A stretch of 64,000 nt of DNA. Origin: Myceligenerans salitolerans. GTDB lineage: Bacteria; Actinomycetota; Actinomycetes; Actinomycetales; Cellulomonadaceae. Made by a program: the position numbers and the translations under genes. This document shows, piece after piece, positions 44,468 through 52,517 of this stretch. A model generated the notes under the pieces. That model did not search any database. It saw only the letters and a list, made by a program, of their open reading frames with translations, and was not told where the DNA came from. Location: assembly GCF_017349295.1 (NCBI RefSeq), contig NZ_JAFMPK010000020.1:1-64000 (forward strand), given 5' to 3'. Numbering within the stretch: position 1 is the first letter of the stretch; every line of letters starts with the position of its first letter.

Positions 44468-46198
44468 CTACTTCCAGGCGTCGTTCAGGCCCAGCGATCC
44501 GTCCGGCCCCACCGTGGCGGTGCGGTTCGCGCCGCTCTCCCAGGTGACGTTCCCGCTCTCGTCGATCTTCACGTACTTGTACTCGAACGCGGTGCCGGCC
44601 GGGAGGTCGACCGTGCCGGTCCATGTCGGGTACGAGGCGGCCGACAGCGCGACGCCGTCGGACGGCGTCCACGACCCGAGCTCCGGCCGGTCGCCCACCA
44701 GGTAGACGCTCTGGCCCCAGACGGTCTCGGCGTGCACCGCGACGGAGACGTCGCCGGCATCCGGCGTCGGCGACGGCGCGCTGCCCGACGTCGCACCGAT
44801 GTGCACCGCGAGCGCACCGTACGCCGGCAGCGTCGCGTCGAGCCGTCCGGCCCCGTCGACGGTCAGGGTGACCGAGCAGTCGGAGGCCGCGACGACGTCG
44901 CAGTACGTCCCGGCGGGAAGCGAGGTCTGGTACGTGCGGGTCACGGACGAACCGGTGTTGTTGATGGCGACGTAGCCGCGGTCACCGCGGCCGTACCCGA
45001 TGTTGTTGCTGCCGTCGTCCCACCAGTTCGTCACGGAGGTGCCGGCCACCTCGTTGTGGAAGCCGACCATGCCCCGGATCTCGGTCCAGCGCTGGGTGCA
45101 GGTGAACACGCCGCCGCAGTTCGCATCCGGCACGGAGGTGTCCGTGGATCCGGGCACGCCGGCGTCGTGGCCGGAGAACTCGTAGCCCGAGTAGACGGTG
45201 GGCGAGCCGTACGGCCAGGACAGCATGAACGTGTTGGCCAGCACGTACTTGGCCCCCCACGTGTAGTTCATCGTCTCGCCGTTGCGCTCGGTGTCGTGGT
45301 TGTCGACGAAGACGCTCGCGACGTCGCTCGGCAGCTTGTCGTCGCCGATGTAGCGCAGGTTCTTGATCTGGCCGTCGAAGTCGTTCCTGAGCTGGCGGCC
45401 GTAGTCGAACTCGTGCACGTCGCCGTTGCCCGTGTACTCGGACGGCTGGATCGGTTCGCCGGCGGCGCCGATGACCTCCTGGACCCAGAACGCGCCCGAG
45501 CTCTGCGCCTTGATCGCGGCGAGATCCTCCGCGGGCATGTGCTTGGCCGCGTCGATGCGGAAGCCGGCGACGCCGAGCGACGTCAGGTCGTTGAGGTAGT
45601 CCGCGAGCCGGCCGCGCACGTAGTCGGAGCCGGTACGCAGGTCCTGGAGGCTGACCAGGCGGCAGTTCTGGACCTCCCAGCGGTTGCCGTAGTCGCTGAT
45701 GTCCGTCCTGCAGTCGTTGAAGTCGTTGCCGCCGTAGATGCCGGGGAAGGAGTCCTGGCCGTAGGTGCTGCCCGCGACCCCCGACCCGGAGTCCGCGGCC
45801 ATGTGGTTGACGACGGCGTCCGCGATGACGCCGACACCGGCCGCGTCGCACGCGTCCACCATCGCGGCGAACTCGGCACGGGTGCCGAGCTTGGACTCGA
45901 TCTGGTAGGAGACCGGCTGGTAGGACGTCCACCACTGGGTGCCGGTGACGTGCTCGTTGGGTGGCGACACCTGCACGTAGCCGAAGCCCGCGGGACCGAT
46001 GGTGCTGGTGCACTCCGAGGCCACCGAGTTCCACGTCCACTGGAAGAGGTTGAGGATCACGTCCCTGTCGCCACGCGGGGGTGTGCTGGCGGCCGCGTCC
46101 TTTGAGGTGGTGGCCGTCATGAGGCCGAGTGCCACCATGGTGGCGAAGGCCGCGAGAAGTGCTGTGAGCAGGGCGAACAACGGTGTTCGGCGCGTCAT
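44468..46198 (-). CDS. Secreted alpha-amylase, GH13 with CBM20
   Basis: A 576-aa exported endo-amylase that degrades starch outside the cell. The Sec signal (RRTPLFALLTALLAAFATM to about residue 38) precedes a Streptomyces-type GH13 domain. Catalytic residues: Asp216 in GFRIDAAKH, Glu241 in VQEVIG, Asp302 in FVDNHDTERN; DAVVNHM is region I. The aggregating domain C (about 390-465) leads to a CBM20 starch-binding module (about 475-576, with YLVGDRPELGSWTPSDGVAL). The ATG at 46198 has GGGAGA upstream. Sites TCTTGCAGC and TCTTGCAAC upstream link it to the malEFG/LacI regulon. Confidence 0.94.
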   Translation of the reverse strand: MTRRTPLFALLTALLAAFATMVALGLMTATTSKDAAASTPPRGDRDVILNLFQWTWNSVASECTSTIGPAGFGYVQVSPPNEHVTGTQWWTSYQPVSYQIESKLGTRAEFAAMVDACDAAGVGVIADAVVNHMAADSGSGVAGSTYGQDSFPGIYGGNDFNDCRTDISDYGNRWEVQNCRLVSLQDLRTGSDYVRGRLADYLNDLTSLGVAGFRIDAAKHMPAEDLAAIKAQSSGAFWVQEVIGAAGEPIQPSEYTGNGDVHEFDYGRQLRNDFDGQIKNLRYIGDDKLPSDVASVFVDNHDTERNGETMNYTWGAKYVLANTFMLSWPYGSPTVYSGYEFSGHDAGVPGSTDTSVPDANCGGVFTCTQRWTEIRGMVGFHNEVAGTSVTNWWDDGSNNIGYGRGDRGYVAINNTGSSVTRTYQTSLPAGTYCDVVAASDCSVTLTVDGAGRLDATLPAYGALAVHIGATSGSAPSPTPDAGDVSVAVHAETVWGQSVYLVGDRPELGSWTPSDGVALSAASYPTWTGTVDLPAGTAFEYKYVKIDESGNVTWESGANRTATVGPDGSLGLNDAWK

Positions 46199-46240
46199 TG
46201 CGTCTCCCGGGGTTGTACTGACTGGATGCGCAGCAACCGT

Positions 46241-46276
46241 GCTGCAAGATTTTCCGAACTTCGTTGCAAGACGATA
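46241..46276 (-). promoter_or_regulatory. Operator half-sites upstream of amylase
   Basis: GCTGCAAGA (46241-46249) and GTTGCAAGA (46263-46271) are direct repeats 22 bases apart, two helical turns. They share the TTGCA core with the malE and alpha-glucosidase dyads. TATCGT on the minus strand (46276-46271) is a possible -10, which would place both sites in the early transcribed region. Confidence 0.55.
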
Positions 46277-46311
46277 CAGACTGCCCTGCCGAAAGAAAAC
46301 CCCACGCTCCT

Positions 46312-46383
46312 CCTCCCGCCTCCCGCCTCCTGCCTCCCGCCTCCCGCCTCCCGCCTCCCGCCTCCCGCCTCCCGCCTCCCGCG
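46312..46383. repeat. CCTCCCG heptamer array
   Basis: About ten head-to-tail copies of CCTCCCG with one CCTCCTG variant. It lies beyond the amylase operator, next to the GCGTGGTCG repeat block. The unit is asymmetric, with all G on one strand in runs of three, so quadruplex formation on the minus strand is possible. Confidence 0.9.
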
Positions 46384-46405
46384 ATGCTCCCCGACGCCTC
46401 GGCGT

Positions 46406-46677
46406 CGACCACGCCAATTCCGACGCTGCCGACCACGCCATCTCGGGGGCATGGTTGCGCTCCCACCACCCAGAGATGGCGTGGTCGTCCAGAGATGGCG
46501 TGGTCGCGCGCGGTCGGCGTGGTCGCGCGCGGTCGACGTGGTGGTGCACGGCTGGCGTGCTCGTCCAGAGATGGCGTCGTCGCGCACGCCCGGCGTGGTC
46601 GCGCACGCCCGGCGTGGTCGCGCACGCCCGGCGTGGTCGCGCACGCCCGGCGTGGTCGCGTACAGATGGCGTGGTCG
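46406..46677. repeat. Expanded GCGTGGTCG repeat block, locus 2
   Basis: Two cores in the CGACCACGCCA direction (46406-46416, 46430-46441) face at least eight in the GGCGTGGTCG direction. These include ATGGCGTGGTCG at 46476-46487, 46495-46506 and 46666-46677. Four perfect tandem 19-bp units GCGCACGCCCGGCGTGGTC run from 46582 to 46657. The core is the same as in the cluster at 16122-16265. The block fills the divergent gap between the amylase and dusB genes. No protein is supported. Confidence 0.9.
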
Positions 46678-46718
46678 CGCGCGGCCGGCGGTGGTGTCGG
46701 GGTCACGGGTGGGTTTGG

Positions 46719-46724
46719 GACAAT
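46719..46724 (+). promoter_or_regulatory. -10 element, leaderless dusB
   Basis: GACAAT is followed by 7 bases and GTG 46732. It favours that start over ATG 46723, which would overlap the -10. Confidence 0.5.
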
Positions 46725-46731
46725 GGGGCGC

Positions 46732-47940
46732 GTGACTTCCCTTCTCGACCGCGCCGACACGCCCGCACCGGCACCCGTCCTGCCTCCCCTGCGGATCGGG
46801 CCGATCACCGTGGCGACGCCCGTGGTGCTCGCCCCCATGGCGGGCGTGACCAACCGGGCCTTTCGCACGCTGTGCCGCGAGGCCGGGCGGAGCACGGGCT
46901 TCGACCCGGGCCTGTACGTCGCGGAAATGGTCACCTCGCGCGCGCTCGTGGAGCGCAACGAGGCCGCGCTGCGCATCGTCACCTTCGGTGGGGACGAGTC
47001 ACCCCGGTCCGCCCAGGTGTACGGCGTCGACCCGGCGACGGTCGCCGCGGCGGTCCGGATCATCGCCGCCGAGGACCGTGCCGACCACGTCGATCTGAAC
47101 TTCGGCTGCCCCGTACCCAAGGTGACGCGCAAGGGCGGGGGCGCCGCCCTGCCGTGGAAACGCCGGCTCTTCACCGACATCGTGCGCGCGGCCGTCGACG
47201 CCGCGGAGCCGTACGGCGTGCCGGTGACGATCAAGATGCGCAAGGGCATCGACGACGACCATCTCACCTACCTCGAGGCCGGGCGTATCGCCGAGGGCCT
47301 CGGTGTCGCCGCCGTGGCACTGCACGCCCGCACCGCGGCGCAGCACTACTCCGGTGTCGCGGACTGGGAGTCGATCGCCCGGCTCAAGGAGGCGGTCCGC
47401 ACGGTGCCGGTGCTGGGCAACGGTGACATCTGGTCCGCCGAGGACGCTCTCGACATGGTTCGCCGCACAGGAGCCGACGGCGTCGTCGTGGGCCGCGGCT
47501 GCCAGGGGCGCCCCTGGCTGTTCGCCGACCTGGCCGCCGCCTTCAACGGTTCGGACGCCCGCGTGCGGCCGGGCCTGCGTGAGGTGGCCGACGTGCTCTA
47601 CCGCCACGGCGAGCTGATGATCGACTACTACGACGGCGACGAGCATCGCGGCGTCCGCGACCTGCGCAAGCACATGGCCTGGTATCTCAAGGGCTACGCC
47701 GTGGGCGGCGAGACCCGGCACGCCCTCGCCCGCGTCTCCTCCCTGGTGGAGCTCCGCGAGCTGCTCGACGGCCTGGACCTGACGATCGGCTACCCGGGCA
47801 GCGATGCCGAAGGCCAGCGCGGCCGCGCCGGCTCGCCGAAGACGCCGCACCTCCCCTACGGCTGGCTCGACTCACGCGACCTCGACACGGAGTTCGAGGC
47901 CAAGCTCCGGGAAGCCGAGCTGAGCGTCAGCGGCGGGTGA
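46732..47940 (+). CDS. dusB: tRNA-dihydrouridine synthase, DusB type
   Basis: A 402-aa FMN enzyme that reduces uridines in the tRNA D-loop with NADPH. The TIM-barrel begins with IGPITVATPVVLAPMAGVTN. Cys126 in NFGCPVPKV is the catalytic cysteine. VTIKMRKGI and LHARTAAQHYSG bind substrate and FMN, and NGDIWSAEDAL, then VVGRGCQGRPWLF, bind the FMN phosphate. A longer C-terminal part (about 325-402) is normal for the actinobacterial form. GTG 46732 is chosen from the leaderless -10. A 113-base gap separates it from the FAD oxidoreductase gene. Confidence 0.94.
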   Translation: MTSLLDRADTPAPAPVLPPLRIGPITVATPVVLAPMAGVTNRAFRTLCREAGRSTGFDPGLYVAEMVTSRALVERNEAALRIVTFGGDESPRSAQVYGVDPATVAAAVRIIAAEDRADHVDLNFGCPVPKVTRKGGGAALPWKRRLFTDIVRAAVDAAEPYGVPVTIKMRKGIDDDHLTYLEAGRIAEGLGVAAVALHARTAAQHYSGVADWESIARLKEAVRTVPVLGNGDIWSAEDALDMVRRTGADGVVVGRGCQGRPWLFADLAAAFNGSDARVRPGLREVADVLYRHGELMIDYYDGDEHRGVRDLRKHMAWYLKGYAVGGETRHALARVSSLVELRELLDGLDLTIGYPGSDAEGQRGRAGSPKTPHLPYGWLDSRDLDTEFEAKLREAELSVSGG

Positions 47941-48040
47941 CCGGGCCGGTCCCGCACGTCCGCACCTGCGTGACGGGGCCCGGCGCGCTCCCTGCGGAGC
48001 CGTTTCCGCTCCGTGATCTGCCGGAACGGCGCCCCGCTGG

Positions 48041-48046
48041 CACAAT
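48041..48046 (+). promoter_or_regulatory. -10 element of the lysine-catabolism-type operon
   Basis: CACAAT is followed by 7 bases and ATG 48054. The three genes downstream are close or overlapping and would share this promoter. Confidence 0.5.
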
Positions 48047-48053
48047 CTGGCCC

Positions 48054-49337
48054 ATGCCGATCCCCTCCGTCCGGCGGAGCAGGCAGGGCGCCCTCCCCAG
48101 AACGGCCGACGTCGTCGTCGCCGGTGGCGGCGCCGTCGGGGCCGCCGTCGCCTACCAGCTGGCCGATGCCGGTGCGAGCGTGCTGCTCGCCGAGGCGTTC
48201 ACCCTGCCCGACGGCGCCGACCCGGTGCACTTCTCCGCCGCGGCGCAGCGGGCCGCCCCGCCCGCGCCGATCACGAGGCGGGACGACGGCGGGCACGCCC
48301 CGGCCGCCGGCCGCTCGATCGAGGCTCTCGACCTGCGCAGCGCCGAACTCTATGCGAGCCTCCCGGCGCGGTCCGGAGCCGGCGTCGGGTACGGAGCGTC
48401 GACGCGGGCCAGCCTCCACCTGCTGCCCGACGACGACACCGTCGCCGCCTACACGAACGCCGTCGCACGGCAGGCTCGGCGCGGCCTCGACAGCATGATG
48501 ATCCGCGCCCAGGACGCCGCGACGCTCAACCCCTATGTCGCCGCCTGGCAGTACGCGGGAGCGGCCCTCATCGCCCCTGAGCGGTGGCACGCGCCCGGCG
48601 CGGCCGCGGCCGACCTCCTGGCCGCCGCGTCAGACCGGGGCGCGGTGCTGCGCGAGCACTGCATGGTTCAGGGCATCGAACGGTCCGGCGGAACCGTCTC
48701 CGCCGCCTGGACCGAACACGGGAAGGTCCGTACCGGCGCGGTCGTGCTCTGCGCCGGGTCGCACTCGGCACGGCTCGCCGCCTCGGACCTCTCGTCCGGG
48801 CCCGCTCCCGTGGACACCGGGCCGGCCGGCACGCCCACGCCGGCCCCGGCCGACGACCTCGGGGACCGCGAGCGCCTGCGGCTTCCGCTCGTCGCCCGGC
48901 GGCGGGCGCTCGGCTTCACCCTGCCGCTCGTGCCGCGGCCCGGCCAGGTCCCGGCCACACTCGACGTCGGCTCCACGTTCTGGTTCGCGAACGCCGAGCC
49001 GGACCGCGTCATGCTCGGTGTCGAGCGGCCCGACCGGCCCCTGGAGGCGGGTCACGAACCCCGGCTCGTGCCCTTGCTGCGCCGGGCGGCGGCACACTGC
49101 GCCCCCGCTCTGGGCGAGGCCCCGCTGGCTCCGGGCTGGCTCGGCACGCGGACCGAGACACCCGACGGTCTCCCCCTCCTCGGCGCACACGGCTCCGGGC
49201 TGCTGTACGCCACCGGTTTCGACGGTGCCGCCGCGCGGGTGGCGCCCGCCGTCGGCGAGGTCGTGCGCGACTTCTTGGAACAGCACGAACCGGACATCGA
49301 CGTGAGCCCCCTCGGCGTGGAAAGATTCTGGCGATAG
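48054..49337 (+). CDS. FAD-dependent amine/amino-acid oxidase, DAO family
   Basis: A 427-aa flavoprotein. The N-terminal ADVVVAGGGAVGAAVAYQLA is the FAD-binding Rossmann motif. Middle regions include ALIAPERWHAPGAAAADLLA and VVLCAGSHSARLA, and the C-terminal TRTETPDGLPLLGAHGSGLL with GFDGAAARVAPAVGEVV closes the FAD site, as in glycine, sarcosine and pipecolate oxidases. Its operon partners are a 2-oxoadipate dioxygenase and an ALDH7-type dehydrogenase, so oxidation of L-pipecolate to piperideine-6-carboxylate is the best guess (inference). Residues 51-80 look like an insert or a diverged loop. The ATG follows a CACAAT -10 by 7 bases. Confidence 0.78.
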   Translation: MPIPSVRRSRQGALPRTADVVVAGGGAVGAAVAYQLADAGASVLLAEAFTLPDGADPVHFSAAAQRAAPPAPITRRDDGGHAPAAGRSIEALDLRSAELYASLPARSGAGVGYGASTRASLHLLPDDDTVAAYTNAVARQARRGLDSMMIRAQDAATLNPYVAAWQYAGAALIAPERWHAPGAAAADLLAAASDRGAVLREHCMVQGIERSGGTVSAAWTEHGKVRTGAVVLCAGSHSARLAASDLSSGPAPVDTGPAGTPTPAPADDLGDRERLRLPLVARRRALGFTLPLVPRPGQVPATLDVGSTFWFANAEPDRVMLGVERPDRPLEAGHEPRLVPLLRRAAAHCAPALGEAPLAPGWLGTRTETPDGLPLLGAHGSGLLYATGFDGAAARVAPAVGEVVRDFLEQHEPDIDVSPLGVERFWR

Positions 49338-49373
49338 CACGATGCGCCACAAGCGCTGAGGGAAGGATGGGGC

Positions 49374-50828
49374 ATGTCTCAGGAGAAATTCCTTGAGCCC
49401 TGGCAGTTGCGGGCGGCGTTCGCCCGCTCCCTGTCAGACATGTACGGGAAGGAGGTCCCCGCCTACACCGCGCTCCTGGAGGTCAGCCACGAGGTCAACG
49501 CCGACTTCGTCGCCGCGTACGGCGCCGACGCCGAGCGGCTCGGCTCGATCGACCGTGTGACGGCGGAGCGGCACGGCGCGATCCGGGTCGGGACGCCCAC
49601 CGAGATCGCGCAGGTGGCACGGATCTTCGGAGCCATGGGAATGCGCCCGGTCGGCTTCTACGACCTGCGCGACGCCTCGTCGTCGTCCGTCCCGGTGATC
49701 TCCACCGCGTTCCGTCCGATCGACCGCGACGAACTGGCCCGCAACCCCTTCCGCGTCTTCACCTCGATGCTCGTGCCGGGCGACCGCCGGTTCTTCACCC
49801 GGGACCAGGAGCGCCGCCTCGACGAGTTCCTGGGCGCCCGGCGTCTCTTCGGACCCGAGCTGCTGCGGCTCGCCGACCGCGCGGAGACGGAAGGCGGGCT
49901 TCCCGCCGCCGACGCCACCGAGTTCCTGCGCCTGGCGACCGAAGCCTTCGAGCTGTCCCGCGAGCCCGTGGACCAGGCGTGGTACCGCGAGCTGGAGGCC
50001 GTCTCCGCGGTCGCCGCCGACATCGGCGGCGTCACCTCCACCCACGTCAACCACCTCACCCCGCGCGTGCTCGACATCGACGACCTGTACGCCCGGATGA
50101 CCGCCCGCGGCATCACGATGATCCCCGCGATCCAGGGGCCGCCCCGCTGGGAGGGCCCGGACGTGCTGCTGCGGCAGACGTCGTTCCGCGCGCTCGCCGA
50201 GCCGCGCACGTTCCGCACGCCGGACGGCCAGGTGGTCGAGGACTCGCTGCGCGTGCGGTTCGGGGAGGTCGAGGCGCGCGGCATCGCGCTGACCCGCGAG
50301 GGTCGCGCCGCGTACGACACCGCCGTCGCCCAGCTCGACGAACGCGCCGCCGGTGTCACCGAGGCCGAGCGACAGGCGATCGGCCGCGAGATCTGGCAGC
50401 GGACGTTCCCCGACACCGAGGCGGCCCTCGCCGACCAGGGACTCGGCTACCTCACCTACGAGCTGTCCGACGAGCACGGGGACGGCGGCGGTGCCGGGCA
50501 CCACGGCAGCTCCGAGGGCCCCGGCACGCTCGCCGGGACCCGGGCACCCCGCGTTGTCCGTGCGCCCGTCGTCTACGAGGACTTCCTGCCCCGCTCCGCC
50601 GCCGGCATCTTCCAGTCCAACCTCACCGAGGAGGGCGCGAAGGACGCCGGCCAGACCGGTGCCAAGCGTGACGACGACTGGATGGCCGGCGCCCTGGACC
50701 GCGAACTGCACGACCCGTTCGAACTCTATGCTCGACAGGTCGAGCGGTCGCGTCGTGCCACCGCCGAGACCCTCGGTGTCGATCCCGAGACCCTGACCCC
50801 TGCCACGAACCCCGGAGGACAGTCATGA
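49374..50828 (+). CDS. 2-oxoadipate dioxygenase/decarboxylase (DUF1338, HglS/YdcJ type)
   Basis: A 484-aa non-haem iron enzyme of the DUF1338 family. Characterised members convert 2-oxoadipate to D-2-hydroxyglutarate in lysine catabolism. The metal and substrate residues appear conserved: His67 and Arg71 in ERHGAIR, a histidine in STHVNHLTPR (224 or 227), a glutamate in FGEVEARG (298 or 300), and the late RSAAGIF. The opening PWQLRAAFARSLSDMYGKEVPAY is typical. It starts 36 bases after the oxidase stop and overlaps the dehydrogenase gene by 4 bases (ATGA). Metal-residue assignment is by alignment from memory. Confidence 0.88.
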   Translation: MSQEKFLEPWQLRAAFARSLSDMYGKEVPAYTALLEVSHEVNADFVAAYGADAERLGSIDRVTAERHGAIRVGTPTEIAQVARIFGAMGMRPVGFYDLRDASSSSVPVISTAFRPIDRDELARNPFRVFTSMLVPGDRRFFTRDQERRLDEFLGARRLFGPELLRLADRAETEGGLPAADATEFLRLATEAFELSREPVDQAWYRELEAVSAVAADIGGVTSTHVNHLTPRVLDIDDLYARMTARGITMIPAIQGPPRWEGPDVLLRQTSFRALAEPRTFRTPDGQVVEDSLRVRFGEVEARGIALTREGRAAYDTAVAQLDERAAGVTEAERQAIGREIWQRTFPDTEAALADQGLGYLTYELSDEHGDGGGAGHHGSSEGPGTLAGTRAPRVVRAPVVYEDFLPRSAAGIFQSNLTEEGAKDAGQTGAKRDDDWMAGALDRELHDPFELYARQVERSRRATAETLGVDPETLTPATNPGGQS

Positions 50829-52378
50829 CCGCCACCACCCCGGCGCAGTCCCTCTCGCCCCTCAGCACCGAGCTGCGCGCAGCCGCACTGGCCGCGCTCG
50901 AACGCCTCGGCGCGAACGTCCCCGACGTCGGCGAGGAGGCCGGCATCCCGGTGCGTTCGCCCCTGTCCGGCGAGCGGATCGTCACGGTACGTCGCGACGG
51001 CGCCGAGGAGACACGCGCCGCCGTCACCCAGGCCGCCGACGCCTTCACCACCTGGCGTTCCGTGCCGGCCCCCGCGCGCGGGCACGTCATCAAGCGGTTC
51101 GGCGAGCTGCTCGCCGAGCACAAGGCCGATCTGGCCGAGCTCGTGACGATCGAGGCGGGCAAGATCACCAGCGAGGCCCTGGGCGAGGTCCAGGAGATGA
51201 TCGACATCTGCGACTACGCCCTCGGGCTGTCGCGGTCGATCGGCGGGCGCACCGTGCCGTCGGAGCGGCCCGGACACCGCCTGATGGAGACCTGGCACCC
51301 GCTCGGCGTCGTGGGTGTGATCAGCGCGTTCAACTTCCCGGTCGCCGTGTGGTCGTGGAACACCGCGGTCGCGCTCGTCTGCGGCGACACCGTGGTGTGG
51401 AAGCCGAGCGAGAAGACGCTGCTGTCGGCGGTCGGGTCGGCCGCACTGCTGGACCGGGCGCTGGTCGAGGCCGGCTACCCGTCCGAGGTGTCGCGGCTGG
51501 TGCTCGGGGAACTGGAGGCGGGCGAAGCGCTGGTTGCCGACGAGCGGGTCGCGCTGCTGTCGGCCACGGGGTCCGAGCGGATGGGCGCCGCCGTGGCTCC
51601 CGTCGTCGCCGGCCGAATGGGCCGCTACCTGCTGGAGCTCGGCGGGAACAACGCCGCCGTCGTGACGCCGTCGGCCGACCTGGACCTGACCACGCGCGGC
51701 GTCGTCTTCTCGGCGGCGGGCACGGCGGGCCAGCGCTGCACCACGCTGCGCCGCCTCGTCGTGCACTCCTCCATCGTGGACGACGTCGTCGCCCGGCTGG
51801 TCCGCGCCTACGAGGGCCTGCCGATCGGCGACCCGCGTGCGGACGGCACCCTGGTGGGCCCGCTGATCGACGCGGCGTCGGCCGAACGGATGGCCGAGGC
51901 CCTCACCGAGGCGCGGGCGGACGGCGGTGAGGTGCTCGTCGGTGGCGGCCGCGTGACGGTCGACGGCGCTCCGGGAGCCACCTACGTGGCGCCGGCGATC
52001 GTGCGGATGCCCGGCCAGACCGCCGTCGTGCGGCGGGAGACGTTCGCCCCGGTGCTGTACGTGATGACGTACGAGACCTTCGACGAGGCGATCGCCCTGC
52101 ACAACGGCGTGCCGCAGGGCCTGTCCAGCTCGATCTTCACGCTGGACGCCCGTGAGGCGGAGCGGTTCCTGTCGGAGGCCGGGTCGGACTGCGGCATCGC
52201 GAACGTCAACATCGGGACGTCCGGCGCGGAGATCGGCGGGGCGTTCGGCGGCGAGAAGTCCACGGGCGGCGGGCGCGAGTCGGGCTCGGACGCGTGGAAG
52301 CAGTACATGCGCCGCGCGACGAACACGATCAACTACTCGGACGAGCTGCCGCTGGCCCAGGGCGTCAACTTCGGCTGA
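50825..52378 (+). CDS. ALDH7-type aldehyde dehydrogenase (aminoadipate-semialdehyde type)
   Basis: A 517-aa NAD(P)-dependent aldehyde dehydrogenase. Cys305 in GTAGQRCTTLRR is the nucleophile, and the glutamate in LLELGGNNAAV is the general base. VISAFNFPVAVWSWNTAVAL is the cofactor-binding segment. The N-terminal PLSTELRAAALAALERLGAN and the end GGGRESGSDAWKQYMRR, TNTINYS mark the ALDH7 (alpha-aminoadipic semialdehyde/piperideine-6-carboxylate) subgroup. The ATG overlaps the dioxygenase stop. With its neighbours it fits lysine to 2-aminoadipate to 2-hydroxyglutarate; the aminotransferase step is not encoded here. Confidence 0.92.
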   Translation: MTATTPAQSLSPLSTELRAAALAALERLGANVPDVGEEAGIPVRSPLSGERIVTVRRDGAEETRAAVTQAADAFTTWRSVPAPARGHVIKRFGELLAEHKADLAELVTIEAGKITSEALGEVQEMIDICDYALGLSRSIGGRTVPSERPGHRLMETWHPLGVVGVISAFNFPVAVWSWNTAVALVCGDTVVWKPSEKTLLSAVGSAALLDRALVEAGYPSEVSRLVLGELEAGEALVADERVALLSATGSERMGAAVAPVVAGRMGRYLLELGGNNAAVVTPSADLDLTTRGVVFSAAGTAGQRCTTLRRLVVHSSIVDDVVARLVRAYEGLPIGDPRADGTLVGPLIDAASAERMAEALTEARADGGEVLVGGGRVTVDGAPGATYVAPAIVRMPGQTAVVRRETFAPVLYVMTYETFDEAIALHNGVPQGLSSSIFTLDAREAERFLSEAGSDCGIANVNIGTSGAEIGGAFGGEKSTGGGRESGSDAWKQYMRRATNTINYSDELPLAQGVNFG

Positions 52379-52398
52379 TCCCTGCGGCCGGGCGGGCG

Positions 52399-52487
52399 AG
52401 CGGTCGGTCCGATGTCGAGCGGTCGGCTGGATGTCAGTGCGGTCGGTCCCTCAGGGGGCCGACCGCACTGACATCGGACCGACCGCT
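52399..52487. terminator. Long inverted repeat between ALDH and zur genes
   Basis: A 29-bp stem (52418-52446 with 52459-52487) has three mismatches and a loop of TCCCTCAGGGGG. It lies between convergent genes and should terminate both. An extra half-copy, GCGGTCGGTCCGATGTC at 52400-52416, precedes it, so the motif occurs three times in 90 bases. Confidence 0.85.
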
Positions 52488-52517
52488 TCTGCCAGAACCG
52501 GCGGACCCGCCCTTCGG

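Noticed and set aside
46312-46677. CRISPR array
   Set aside because: Repeat units are 7 and 19 bp without unique 30-40 bp spacers, cores vary and face both ways, and there are no cas genes.
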